A DNA stretch of 64,000 nt from Ctena decussata (GCA_963989385.1 OZ022514.1:26391222-26455221), one strand, 5' to 3'; positions 23,508 through 34,743 are shown, counted from the first letter of the stretch. A program made the numbers and translations. The notes: a model not told the origin generated them from the sequence alone.

Positions 23508-24740
23508 TGGGTATCTCCAGTGTTCTCGTCCATTTCGAAATTTTTGGTCAACTATTATGCGAAAGGTATTTTAGTGTCCAACTATACCTTGGATCCAAGG
23601 TGAAACTTATGCGCTCCCTTGTCATTTGCATATTTCTGTATGCCTGTGAATCGTGGACCTTGACAGCAGAGTTTTGCCAGCTCAACTAGGGCCGCTGAAA
23701 ACAGGACAAGTTGGAAAGGGATTGTTTAGAAGTCAGCTGTGGTGCTCCAACGACCTAATAAGGTTATGGGATAAATAGTATTTTAGTTTCGTAGCTGAAT
23801 GCTCATCAGTCTGCAAAAAAGCTGTTCGTTGGTTTTACCATGTATCCCTATTGTGACTGCGGTCCATTTAGGTACATACTTCTTTCCCATTTTGGTTTTG
23901 AATACAGGCTATGGGTATGATTGCAATACTTCCTGATCATTACATATCTCTTCACTTTCAGCCCCCCGCCCCCCCCCCCCCCCCCCGCTTCCAACACCCA
24001 GTAGTTTACTACAGACCGTTAAAATGCGGTGCTTCTGTTGTGGTTCTTTGTCTAAGTAATTGGTTGTCGCTTCTCTATTAGGTTTGGCTTTTGGTTCATT
24101 TTAGAATAACCGCACGGCCTTTTCCTGGGAAAGAACTGGCCTCTTGGTTCTCGCTTGTATAATTTTGGTTCATTTTGTCTTCCGTTTTTATTGTCTTTCT
24201 ATCCCATTTGGTGTCTAGAGTCGGATGCGAAATCGATTGTATCGGCTCAAAACCATTACCTCCTCATCTTCTTTTTCAAAGCAATTGAAAATGTGTTCTG
24301 GTTTTTACCGCACATGGGCATGACGGCCATTTTGGTCATGTAATCATAGCCATTCGAGTAAAACTTTATTCCTAGCCCTGCAGTCGCCACATGAAACTTC
24401 GTTATGATATTCAGAGATGAAGTCGTTTGAAACTGACGGAGTTTGTCCATCCAAACAGATCCACCGGAGCCTTCTTATGCTAAATGAACAAGAAATGACG
24501 GAGGTAGATTTATTCATACCAAGCGCAAGTAGAATATTAACAATTTTCCGTATGCGTTAACTTTTTCATCCGGAAATAACTACAGTAGAATGCCATTCTT
24601 TTTCGTGCGAGAAACCTTTAGGCTACTTATTCATGCATGAAAGTTACTCGCCGCAAATACTACAGCATTAAATACATCTAAGCAAAGGAATGTCATGTTT
24701 CAAAATGAATTGTTTCGCTAGGTTAAAATCTATTTTTCAG
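23508..24740 (+). other. Intron 3, last part: LINE scrap and unassigned DNA
   Basis: Holds a reverse-transcriptase scrap (see 23570-23689), a C homopolymer at about 23963-23986 and part of a dispersed repeat (CCCAGTAGTTTACTACAGACCG then GGTGCTTCTGTTGTGGTT) at about 23997-24045, also found at 39340-39400 and 39784-39840. The acceptor of exon 4 ends the region. Confidence 0.45.
23570..23689 (+). pseudogene. Non-LTR retrotransposon RT fragment
   Basis: The frame reads KVKLMRSLVICIFLYACESW then TLTAE, a hallmark of the C-terminal part of non-LTR reverse-transcriptase ORFs in animals. It stops soon after TAEFCQLN. This is a short decayed scrap. Confidence 0.65.
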
Positions 24741-24890
24741 GTTCTGGGAAACTTGGCATGGAATTGACAGAAGCTCAGCAGAAACTGAAAGTATTATTCC
24801 AGGAAAATGAAGATCTTAAACAAATGATTGACAACTTGAATTCTGAGATTTTAAAGTTAAAGAGACAGATACAAACACGCACACTTGAAG
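24741..24890 (+). CDS. Exon 4: coiled-coil segment
   Basis: This 150-nt phase 1-1 exon encodes residues 256-305. The acceptor is TATTTTTCAG and the donor GAAG|GTGAGG. The peptide is helix-forming and charged, with hydrophobic residues at heptad-like spacing (MELTEAQQKLKVLFQENEDL, then KQMIDNLNSEILKLKRQIQ). It has no internal Pro, and Gly only near the exon start, so a dimeric coiled coil is likely. It lies 15.2 kb downstream of exon 3, but phase and splice sites fit both neighbours. A retrozyme array begins about 95 bp past its donor. Confidence 0.75.
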
Positions 24891-24984
24891 GTGAGGGGTA
24901 ATATCCATCAAAGGAGACATATAAAAAGAACTGCATGATACCACGACGATGCTTATCAATTTTCACTTTTATTTGAATACATAT

Positions 24985-25465
24985 GAAGCTAAAATTAAAC
25001 TCTAAAAAAGTTCCTTCAAGAGCAGAGAATACATACAGAAGTAGTAACATGGGCCAGACTACGTAGTTTCGGCTAATAAAGCCTCGTCAGTGACCCTGGC
25101 AATATCTGGTGACGAAACCAGAAGAAAAAAAAAAAAAAAAAAAAAAAAGCATACTGTAATTTCTTTATTTTAATTGGGCAGTCGATTCAAAGACTGATTA
25201 GTTTCAAAAGGATCCAAATAATATAAAAGACGATGATCTAGAATAATAGTCTTCATCGATCTCAAATTTTAGATTTCTCAGAATCTATCCTCTGATCTCA
25301 AAGGATGTAATTAAAATATAATCTGCACTATGGATGATGTACGGGGAGACTTTTTACGGCCTCCACACGGCACAACACTCGCTGCAGTGAGGTAAAATTA
25401 AAATCTAAAAAAGTTCCTTCAAGAGCAGAGAATACATACAGAAGTAGTAACATGGGCCAGACTAA
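24985..25465 (-). mobile_element. Retrozyme-like array 2 (one full copy plus part)
   Basis: One unit and a part, with a period of about 403 bp. It holds a complete hammerhead core at 25051-25096 and a poly-A expansion at 25122-25148. On the minus strand the array begins at about 25459-25464, within a few bases of where the hammerhead would cleave, as expected if an RNA opened at that site was reverse transcribed. It sits in intron 4, about 95 bp after exon 4, antisense to the gene. Confidence 0.72.
25051..25096 (-). ncRNA. Hammerhead ribozyme, type I, copy 3
   Basis: Core CTGACGA (variable seventh base is C), stem II GGC/GCC with loop TTTATTA, GAAA, stem III CTA-CG-TAG, GUC triplet, and stem I GGGTCA against TGGCCC. 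The core is intact. A further half copy at 25454-25464 has only the stem I 3' strand and the start of stem III. Confidence 0.8.
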
Positions 25466-25565
25466 AGTCTAACTTTATATGACCAGTCCAAATTCCTCTA
25501 CTTTGAAAAAATGATTTTACCTGATTTATTCTAATTTGTAGAAACCTGACTTGGCATAAAATGTT

Positions 25566-27430
25566 AGCTCACCTGGCCCGAAGGGCATTAGTAAGCCACT
25601 GGCACACCAATGCGTGCGTCGTCCGTCGTGGGTAGTCCGTCAACAATTGAAAACATAATGTTCAAGCATCTTCTTCTATAAATCCACTGGACCCATAGTT
25701 CTCCCATTTCACATGGAGCATGACATGATTCTAAAGTATCAAATTGTAAAATTGTGTTAGGTCAAAAATCCAAGATGGCCGCCGTTACTAAGAATTCAAG
25801 CAAAAGTAACAGAATCAGCTTCAGCTCCAGAGCCATTCAGTGTATTTGGCTGAATTTTGTCATCGAACATCAATGAAACATTGGTATTTAAAACTGTAAA
25901 AACAAAAACAATCTGTTGCGAAATTTTGTCGCAGTGACCTGTTTGGTGTTAACAAGTGTGATTTTGCTCATGCTTCTATATCTAAAAATAACTTATTCAA
26001 ACAACTTTAACATTCTCGTCTCTATGACCACTACACCCACCACCCATTGTTGTTAATTTTCACATGAAGTATACCGAGACAACAGGGTTTCAGAATTGTA
26101 AAATTGGGTTAAATGTAGGTTGAGAATCTACGATGGCTGCCGTTGCTAAAAAAATCAAAACAACAAAATCCCTTTCTTCTCCATAACCATTAGTAAAAAT
26201 TGTTTGAAGTCACTGAAACATTGTTGGAACCTGTAAATACATAAAATTTTAAATTCAAAATCAGCAAGTACTTACAAAGTAAAAAGATGGTCAATGATCA
26301 GGAATTAATTAGAAGTCTGATTTTGACCAAATGCCAATATCTGAAGAAAACATGATGGATTTTGGTCTGATTTGGTCTGACTAGTCCTAGAATGAAATTA
26401 TTCTAAATTTCTACAAATGAAGTATGCAAGATGACCACCAGGGGTCGCGTGTTTTCAAAATTTGCAAAAACATGAAAAATGACAATATCTCAAAAACCCT
26501 TGAATGAAATTGGACCAACTTTGTGTCAGAATGTTTCATGCATGAAAACCATCATAATTGGCCTTGCCATTCTAAGATGGCCGCCATCTGCCGTTATTAA
26601 AATAACACAAACATGAAAATGACAATATGTCAATAACCGCTGAATGGATTTTGACAAACTAGTGTTAAAATGCTTATTTCATTGAGTTGTTTGAAACATT
26701 ATTTAAAAGAAAAGACCAGGCAAGCTGACTTCTAGAACTTAAAATAAAAATTGTGACAATGAGAAAATCTCAATGGAATTGAACATTTTTGATGGTTTGT
26801 GCATAAAGTTATTACAATTCATTCTTTTTTTGCATTTTGGTACTACAAGATGGCCGCTATTTGCTGCTATAATAAAATTGCACAAAACAGAAAAATGGAC
26901 AATATCTCAATAACCGCTGTATGGTTTTTGACGAAATTCGTGTCAGAATAGTTATTGTACTAAGTTGTTTCAAAAATATTTAGAAATGGACAATTCAAGA
27001 TTGCTTCCTTCTTTTACAAAAAAAAATAAAAAAATAAGAAAATGAGAATCTCTCAGTGGGATTGGACCACCTTTAATTTTGTGTCAGAGTGGTCCTTGCA
27101 TAAGAACGTCGATTATTTGTTATTTGGCATTTCAAGATGGCCGCCATATGCCGTGACGTAAAATAGCTCAAAACAAGTGTCACGGACTCTTAAAAAATCT
27201 CACGCCTCGGCCGAGGATCGAACCGGGGACCCTTTGGTTTAAAGTCGAGCACGCTTACTACGTCGCTATAAAAGCCGGCTTGCACCGCAAGGCAGTAAAA
27301 ATGTATGATATACCTAACCTACACCCTGTGACACATGAAAATGACAATATCACAATAACCGCTAAATGGATTTTAACACCAATGGATTAATTACTGAGCG
27401 GGGATATCATGTAAGGTACTTGCAATCAGA
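25566..27430. repeat. Dispersed repeat in intron 4 (AAGATGGCCGCC tandem blocks)
   Basis: Begins TTAGCTCACCTGGCCCGAAG and contains several 250-300-bp blocks, each with AAGATGGCCGCCAT, ATGACAATATCTCAATAACC and a phrase like GAATGGATTTTGAC. It is related to the intron 2 repeat. A SINE-like insert (27177-27335) splits one block. Confidence 0.55.
27177..27335 (-). mobile_element. SINE-like insert with tRNA-like head
   Basis: The minus strand has a B box (CCCGGTTCGATCCTCGG) and an A-box-like segment (TAGCGACGTAGTAAGCG). It is flanked by GTGTCACGG and CTGTGACAC and interrupts a repeat block that resumes as ACATGAAAATGACAATATC. Confidence 0.55.
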
Positions 27431-27728
27431 CATTTCGTGTTGGTTTTATGATCAGGGAGTGGGAGGAAAAAGGTTAACGATTTTAGTTTAAGACCTGTTC
27501 ATTAATAGACTGACTTCGTATCATTCCTTTATTAAAACATCATGTTCGCGGGTATTAATTTCGCGCATTTATGTACACAGTTTACTAAGGAGCGAACACT
27601 TAAATTTGCATCAATTACCCTAACCTGACGAATTGTGGTTCAATAAAGATTTTATGCGCTTGCCTTGTTTGTTTGAAACATTTTGAAACTACAAAATCTT
27701 GAACTATTTATTATTCTTATAATTGTAG

Positions 27729-27904
27729 AAGATCCATTATTGAAGAGAAAAGCAGACAATGATGCACAACGACGAGAAAAAGGAATACAAGTTCTGTGTA
27801 ATCACAACATATGGAAGCAGAATGGCGATGATAGTGACAATCAAACAGATGTTGCAAATACAATTGATCCTTTCGCTTTAAAAAAAGTCGACATTATATT
27901 GTAA
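27729..27904 (+). CDS. Exon 5: C-terminal tail and stop
   Basis: Encodes residues 306-363 and ends in TAA. The acceptor is TATAATTGTAG. The tail starts basic (LLKRKADNDAQRREK), becomes acidic and Asn-rich (NGDDSDNQTD), and ends KKVDIIL. No domain is recognised. The KRK and RR clusters could be a weak nuclear localisation signal, but this is not shown. I see no AATAAA polyadenylation signal in the next 500 bases, so the 3' UTR end is unknown and a further exon within the 3' UTR is possible. Confidence 0.72.
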
Positions 27905-28465
27905 TCCTATGAGAGGCAACAAAGTTTAGAGAGAGAAAGAGACAGAGACCTACTGTTTTACCATAGTTCGGGGCACCTTTATACAGTTTAGAACCAACAC
28001 TGTGGGGATCGGGACATCCTTTTATATGGAGACAAATTATTGGTCGACAGTTGTTTTCTTAAGAAAACATGCTATATCAGTATCTCAGAATGAGATTTCT
28101 GTCCACAGAAAGTATGAAGAAACATGCATTGTTTTTCTTCACAGTAATAATGTTCTTGTTTTGTGTATCTCATTATATCCTCATAATTACGGCCAGACTT
28201 GGGTGAGAGAAAGAGACCCAACGATATATATCAACGATCTTATCCAACAGTTACACGTGATTATAATGTGCAAATGGTCAAGTGTGATAAGTTCAGTCCA
28301 TGTTCCATTAAATTTATTTTGCAAATGTTTTTTTCAAACTCAAAAAATCAATCGATATTGTCGCATGTATGTTTATGTAGTGTAACTGTTAAGTCCATGA
28401 AAGTACTTTTTGACATATAAGCTAATGGTCAAATCAGTGAAAGTCACATTAGCTTAATTTAGTTT
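27905..28465 (+). other. Possible 3' UTR and downstream DNA
   Basis: Follows the stop codon. No canonical polyadenylation signal is seen. A 127-codon frame at 28002-28385 shows no recognisable domain. Confidence 0.35.
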
Positions 28466-30480
28466 TTAGCTCTCCTGAGACTTTAGGCTCAGAGGTCGGC
28501 TAGTATAGCACCCGTCGTCCGTCTGTCGCCCGTCGCCAACATTTTCAAACATTCTTCTTCTCTAAAACCACTGGGCCGGGTGAAGCCATATTAATATAGG
28601 GCTACCTAGGTAGGAGGAAACAAAAGTGTGTGCATGGGGTCTTGGTTACATGACCAAGATAGCCGCCATGGCCATATATGGTAAAACTCTTCAAAAAAGT
28701 TCTCCAGAATCGAAAGGCTTATGACTTTGAAACATGGTATGTACCATTGGGCACTCGAGCCCATCATAGTTTGTACAAATGATAACCGTAGGTAGATCTT
28801 GACCTAATTCATAACGCGGTTTACAACCGTTACTGTACTTAGGTAAGTTACGGCAAAATGCTTAAACAGTGAATTTCTTCTCAAACACTTAGGCATAACT
28901 TTTATTATATATGGTTAACTAAATAACCATATGAAGAAATTATGCTCTTAAGGTCGGGGTCGCTCTTGACCTTTGTTCAAGGTCACTGAGATTCTGTCAC
29001 ACGTCAACATTTTCATACATCATCTCTGAAGCCACTGGACCGATTGAAGCAATATTTCTTGTGGAGCTTTAGTGTGTCAATGGAACCAGAGCTTGTTCAG
29101 CATGACCAGAAGGGCCGCCACGCCCATATATGGTTAAAACCATTCAAAAATCTTGTTATCCAAAACCAAAGGCCCAATGACCTTGTTGCTTGGTATGTAG
29201 TATTGTGGACCCGTTCCCATCATCGTTTGTACCATTGATGATCGTATTTTGACCTTTATCAAAAACCCAATGACCTTGTGGATCGGTATGTAGCATTGAC
29301 TTTATTTATGGTAATGTCTATTTTGGTGTGTTATCCTTTTATATGGGAAAATGCATTAATAAACTTTGGATTTCTCAGAAAAATTTAAGTTTAAGGTATA
29401 ATATGTCTTATATACATGTGTATGGTAAACTAAAAGAGAAAATGAAGATATTATGTTGCTAAAATCGAGATATTCTGTCGCCCGTCAACATTTCCAAACA
29501 TCTTTTACTCTGAAGCCACTGAGTCGATTGAAGCCATATTTCATAAGTCTATCAAAGGAACCAAAGTTTGTTCGGATGGTCTTGGAACATGACCAAAAAT
29601 GACCGCCACGCACATATATTGTAAAGATATTCAAAAATCTTCCGCTCCAAAACTGCATGGATGGATTCCTTTGATACTTGCACTGTAGTTAGATATTGGT
29701 CCGAAGTTTTCCAAGGTACTACCCTCACTCCCCTCAGTGACCTTGATGTCAAGGCCGTGGACTTAGAAACATTTCTTTTTATTGATTGGATGTTTTGGTT
29801 AAAGTCTTTTAAAGACACATATCTCCTGAACCCAGCAATGAATTCTTTTTATATTTGCACTTTAGTTAGATATTAGTCCAAAGTTTTACAGAGTACTACC
29901 CCAACCCTGCTCAGGTACCTTGATGTCAAGGTCAGGGACTTAGGAAATTTGGTCTATACTACTGATATATATACTGATTCATAATTCAGAGATTTAGTTT
30001 ACACTTTAACTGATGTTAGACACTTTTTTTAGTTTTTACAAAACACTATATACTTACCCCACTGGGTGACCTTGAAGTCAAGGTCATCGACTTAGAATTT
30101 TGACTTAAATATTTTGTTAAAGTTTTATATTTATGAAGACATAATTTCACAGTGCCACGATGGACTCAGTTGATACTAATACTTGGACTGATGTTTTAGG
30201 TAATGGTTCAAGGTTTTGATACATCCTAGTCCTCCCCATCCCCACCCCACCTCTTCGTTCTTTGACCTCAAGCTCATGGACTTTGAAATTTCATGTGGAT
30301 TTTTTTTATTTTAATTTTATTTTAAGGATTACTTCTGAGAAAGCTTTTGTTTATAAATGTGTCATCATAATGGACATGCTTGCCTGAAGTTTTATGCATA
30401 GCAGTCCACACCACCAAAGCGTCTGTGTGATGGGCAAGCACCTATTCAGGCGAGATATGCTGTCAGCCGACAGCTCTTGT
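28466..30480. repeat. Dispersed repeat, same family as intron 2
   Basis: Opens near TTTTTAGCTCTCCTGAGAC and contains repeated blocks with CGTCCGTC, CATGACC...CCGCCACGCCCATATATGG and CTTGGTATGTAG phrases at about 28670, 29110 and 29590. Later blocks hold ACCTTGATGTCAAGG phrases (about 29740 and 29920). No gene is seen. Confidence 0.5.
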
Positions 30481-30688
30481 CATGACTGTTCTTTGTGGAA
30501 GCACAAATACATGTGTGACCATGTGCTTTATATTTACCAATTACATTAAGTATATATTAGATATTTTTTTTACCTCTCAATAATAGGCATATTCATGATA
30601 GTTTTATATCCTGTTTTGTAGTTTTGTATTGTTTTTATCCGATATGTTAAGTTATAGCATTGTAAATTTTCCTTGACTCATACATTTT

Positions 30689-31000
30689 TAGCTCACCTGA
30701 GCACGGATATTTGTCAGTCGTCCATCCGTTGTCAACAATTTCTTCAAACGACATCTCCTCCTAGAGCAGTAAGCCAATTGCAAAATAATTTCACATATGT
30801 TTCTGTTATAGCCCTGAACCAAAATTGCTAAAATGGTTCCACCCCGCTGAAAAAAATGGCAGCCAGAGCTAAAAATAGAAAAACCTTTAAACGACATCTC
30901 AGCAGCCAATGGCTTGATTTCAAAACAATTTCATATAACTGTTTGAGGCATGGCCATGAACCAAACTTGCTAAAACAGTTCCTCTAGGAGCAAATTCTTT
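30689..31000. repeat. Dispersed repeat fragment (TTAGCTCACCTGAGC start)
   Basis: Starts TTTTTAGCTCACCTGAGCAC, followed by GTCGTCCATCCGTTGTCAAC as in the other family members. Two short tandem blocks follow, sharing CCTTTAAACGACATCTC-type phrases. Confidence 0.5.
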
Positions 31001-31127
31001 CTTTAAGAGTTGACCCTCTAGGAGCAGATTCTTTCCTTTAAGAGTTGACTCTCAAGGGGTCAGCTCTTAAAGGAAAGATATTGCTCCTCTAGGAGCAAAT
31101 TCTTTCCTTTAAGAGTTGACTCCTTTC
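30982..31127. repeat. Cluster of short hairpin units
   Basis: Four copies of a unit like CTAGGAGCAAATTCTTTCCT followed by TTAAGAGTTGAC, three in one direction and one inverted. The same motif recurs as isolated hairpins at 34346-34385 and 35415-35462 and in the mirrored right arm. Confidence 0.6.
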
Positions 31128-31830
31128 GTGGAAACATTTCATTGCCTAAGAAGTATACCTGAATTCCCCAGTTATCTCCTCTTGAAGAAAATAATAGCAA
31201 AATAATATGAAGATATATTCATTCACTTCCAATAGTATGGATAGACACCAAAGGGAGATGGATATTTGCAGTCCTGCTCACTCTCACGTGAAGGGCGGTG
31301 GGGGTGGGGGGCATGGCTGTTATTAAAGTAAAGGATTTTGCTCATAGTAGACAGCAAATTCTTTCATTGGATAATAACCATCTTGCAAAAAGGGACTCAC
31401 TCAGCTGGAAGTTGATGCAAAAATGGCAGCCAAATAATGTGTTTATATCCATCAATATTTATGTAAAACCTGTATGTCGAAAAATTTCAATAGCGTTAGT
31501 GTGAAATCCATTTCTTTTTAGTATCCTTTTCCTAATTTTAGTCATATTCGTTTTCATAGATGATTTATATGGTTCAGCCCACCTGCAGTGCGCTAGCAGT
31601 TGTTGCTTGCTTGGTGTTAATGCATCCTACCATTTGCTCACTCTTTTGTTAGTCCAGTCACACTTTGTGAGAAAGTTGACATGGCTTGGTTTTCATAGGT
31701 TCGGGACATCTCAGACTTAATGAGATCCAACTACTTTAAGTGAACATCCAGGAAAATAGGTCACTGTGTCCAACATTTTGGGAAATTATACCATAAAAGA
31801 TTAAGTATTGGGACAGATTGGACCGAGGAA

Positions 31831-31888
31831 ACAGTGTAGACCCAGATCAGACTGCTCCAGGAGCAGTCTGATCAGGGTCTTACACTGT
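31831..31888. repeat. Hairpin with 14-bp perfect core arms
   Basis: GATCAGACTGCTCC and its complement flank a single A at 31845-31873. Outer arms extend through ACCC to ACAGTGTA / TACACTGT. It looks like a miniature inverted-repeat element. Confidence 0.55.
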
Positions 31889-32313
31889 TGGCCATTCCAT
31901 TTGCTTCTTTTGCATGCATAATACTTTGTAAAACTAAACTGCACCATTTTAGGAAAATTACCATAATTATTTCAGATGTTCCAATTTTTAGAGTATAAGG
32001 AAAGCTGCATGCACTGATAGGCTCATCAGGGTGGCTGACACCATCAAGTTCCTATTTCTATTTATATGTACACGTATATTTATTAAATACATAGCTTTTA
32101 CCTCTTTCATACAAAAGTTTTGTAATAAAGCCTACAGATTCTGTCAAATGTTTATTATTGTTTGAGCGAAAATACCCAGAAAAGAGAGGCGCTGTAGTTG
32201 AGTACTTAGAGCAACTTAGCTATGGTGCAGACTGCAGAACGAGTAGGGGGTTCAACCTGCAGCCATTGGATTTAAAGTCTAGTGTAGTCTGTTCAGAGAC
32301 TATCACAAACATT

Positions 32314-32476
32314 AGGAGCGGTGGTAGTGTAGTGGATAGCGTACTGGACTGCCAATCCAGGGATCAGAAGACCAATCCCTTGCTTCTCCTGTCTTTTGGA
32401 TGAGACTTTAAACCTAGCTCCCATTTTCGTATGACCTAGTTGGTGGTGGGATGTGAAACCTGACCTCACTCACTCA
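32314..32476 (+). mobile_element. tRNA-derived SINE, family 3
   Basis: The head AGGAGCGGTGGTAGTGTAGT is followed by ACTGGACTGCCAATCCAGG and a body ending in CTCACTCACTCAC. The same family occurs at 55693-55858 (+), 35727-35866 (+), 53898-54052 (-) and, partly, 33051-33145 (-). It is diverged in the B-box area. Confidence 0.65.
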
Positions 32477-32551
32477 CATCACAAGCATGAAGTGCAGACC
32501 TTTGAGGAATTATCATTGCTCAGGTGCTAAACAAACTGTCAAATTAGATTG

Positions 32552-32748
32552 ATGGACTGATGACTTGCCATTCTGATGTCCTTTTCAACGGTATTTCAGT
32601 CATATCAGGAAGATGGGAAAATAATTATGACAGGCTTTGTGCCATTGAGACCTGTTTATAGTGGAAATGATTTCGCCTGCAACAGGAACTGAACCGAGGA
32701 CAACTAGATCAGCAGGCCAGTGCTTAACCCAATGGCCAGATGAGGGCC
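32552..32748 (-). mobile_element. tRNA-derived SINE, family 2 (diverged)
   Basis: Matches the copies at 57494-57690 and 62675-62874: GATGTCCTTTTCAACGGTAT, TTTCAGTCATATCAGGAAGATGGG, and a decayed tRNA-like head (GATCAGCAGGCCAGTGCTTAACCC). Confidence 0.6.
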
Positions 32749-33050
32749 TCAGGTAAAGGTATATTTTGGTGATAATCCAAAGATGATTTTTCATATCACA
32801 ATTCTTCAGTTCGAAGACAAAGGGTTTTCCCTTCCAACACAATCTCAAAATTCTAGATCTGTTAAAAGACAGATCTAAATTGGTTGGGGGAAAAAACAAC
32901 AACAGCAACAACAAAAATCTCATACATGTAGCACAACGTCAAAAGACTGATTTAGATCTTCGGGGTCTTTCTAGAGAGGAAAAAACCTTGTTTTATAGCC
33001 AATGTAACAGTATTATCAATGAAATCTATTTTTGGGGTTGCCGCCATAGG

Positions 33051-33145
33051 ATGAGTGATTGAACTCGGGTTTAACACCCCACCAACACATAGGTCATATG
33101 GAGACAGGACCTCGGTTTAAAGTCTCATCCAAAAGACTGAAGAAG
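33051..33145 (-). mobile_element. SINE family 3, 3' part only
   Basis: GAACTCGGGTTTAACACCCC, then GGACCTCGGTTTAAAGTCTC, matches the body of family 3 in reverse. The tRNA-like head is missing. Confidence 0.55.
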
Positions 33146-34160
33146 CCCATGAAAAGGGATTTTATGGCATATAACAACAATGAAGACTGATCAGCCTGCA
33201 CGTCTGCACAGTATGATCACAGTTTTCCCTATTTGCAAGCAGAGTATATGAATGCACGTATAAGGGGGATCTGAATATACTGATTAGTTTATAAGCTGGT
33301 GTGCTGGCTGATTTTGGGTATTCAAGTATGCACATGGCCATTTTCACTATTTTTTTAACACCCCTTGCATTTGAGAAATCAATTGCACCCGCTTGGGGAA
33401 AATAGAGCCATGTGAGAATTAACTACCACAGTTTCATCATGATACAGACAGACGCAGTGTCAGGAGTTGCATATTATAGATTGTAACTATGATCCTGATG
33501 GAGAACATCCTGAACTAAAAAATAAAACCGTGTCATTTTGTTTCTTACTCTCATCAGCCCCGGATCCAGGGGGGCGGGCATTGGGGCTTTAGCCCCGCCA
33601 TCTGGGCCTCTGTGTTATGTATAATATGTACGCCTCAAGGTAATTAGGAGTATCTGATGACAGTTTGAGATAATTTATTCATGCGGTTAGATTCAAATAT
33701 ATTTTGTGAAATCTCATTAGAATCGCCTCATCGAGGCGATTCTAATGCGATCACCACATATATTTCAAGGCAAAAAAAAAGCCATTCTCAAAAATTCTCA
33801 CCAAACTGATCCCTAACTAGTAAAATATTTTCAAGCCCCCTCCCCTCACACACACACACACATCTCGGCAACTCTCAGCCCCACCAGTCAGCCAGATCCA
33901 CACCAGTACGTGATGGTCTGGATCCGAGTAGTGACAATATTTCCAGTCAGCCAGAAAAATCAAATTATTTTTAAATTCTTGTCAGCTAATTGGCTGAGAT
34001 CATTTTCCCACATTTTACCTGTACAGGTAGCATGTTAAATGTTCTGAAACCCACCTCTACCACTAAACTCCCACCCTCCGGTAGAGAAATCTTGTCTTAA
34101 ATTGTGTTAACTTTACTTTTAATATATTCGAAATATTACCCTTGCAGTCAGTACGCTGCT
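33146..34160. other. Intergenic DNA with a short hairpin
   Basis: Contains a perfect 15-bp-arm hairpin near 33716-33748 (CATTAGAATCGCCTC, loop ATC, and the complement), a GCCCCGGATCCAGG phrase near 33559 and a short CA repeat near 33847. No gene is seen. Confidence 0.45.
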
Positions 34161-34607
34161 CACATGTCGACCGTACGCTTGCATCTTGTGATGGTCGGCT
34201 TGCATCAAGAATAATCAGCTAGTGGATTACTCACTAGGTTACAGCGCGTAACGCTATATATACATTTTTCCAAAGGGACAACTCATATGTTTTAAATATT
34301 GTTTGCTTCCCTGGATGAAAAAAATCCCTTCCAAAATGGGGGTAAAAGTTTAAAGGAAAGAAGTTGCACCTACATGAGCAAATCCTTGGATTCAAAAATA
34401 AAAATGTAAACGATCGAGTGTTTTTATTGGAAGTGTATCCATACCCCTTGAATAATAACAAAATCTTCAAATTTTAATTAGAAAAAAATGGGAATTTAAT
34501 GAGAATTTTGTGTGAAACGATAAACTGCATTTATCCAATCGGTAATTCGTTGGTGACAAGGCACCCAACAAAGCCTTGCATCCTATCTTATACCGATACC
34601 TGGGTTC

Positions 34608-34743
34608 GAGGTTATAAAACTTGAGAATAATCTCAAACTCAAAATAAAGCACACTGATTGGCTGCTTCCAAGCATGTGCTCGGAAGCAGCCAATCAGTGT
34701 GCTTTATTTTGAGTTTGAGAATGTACTCAAGTTTTATAACCTC
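34608..34743. repeat. Local hairpin with ~60-bp arms
   Basis: GAGGTTATAAAAC...GGCTGCTTCC (to 34669) is mirrored by GGAAGCAGCC...GTTTTATAACCTC (from 34682) with a 12-nt loop. It lies exactly where the orientation between palindrome arms switches. Confidence 0.75.

Larger units (their letters stand above)
4677..27904 (+). other. Gene model: five-exon DED and coiled-coil protein gene
   Basis: Coding exons are 4677-4929, 6448-6666, 9247-9540, 24741-24890 and 27729-27904, total 1092 nt, encoding 363 residues plus stop. Every intron has GT and AG ends and every junction is phase 1, so the frame stays open throughout. This is strong evidence that the model is real. Protein layout: acidic leader 1-57; death effector domain about 58-142; unnamed module about 159-255 with a GIEPSSS core; coiled coil about 262-305; basic then acidic polar tail 306-363. 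DEDs are homotypic adaptor domains of apoptosis and innate immune signalling (FADD, caspase-8 family), so a cytosolic signalling adaptor role is inferred. No caspase, kinase or NACHT domain is present. Introns are about 1.5, 2.6, 15.2 and 2.8 kb; the largest holds a gypsy element. I recognise the DED but not a named orthologue. Confidence 0.85.

Noticed and set aside
33716..33748. Intrinsic transcription terminator
   Set aside because: The genome is eukaryotic and there is no nearby bacterial-type gene; it is just a short hairpin.
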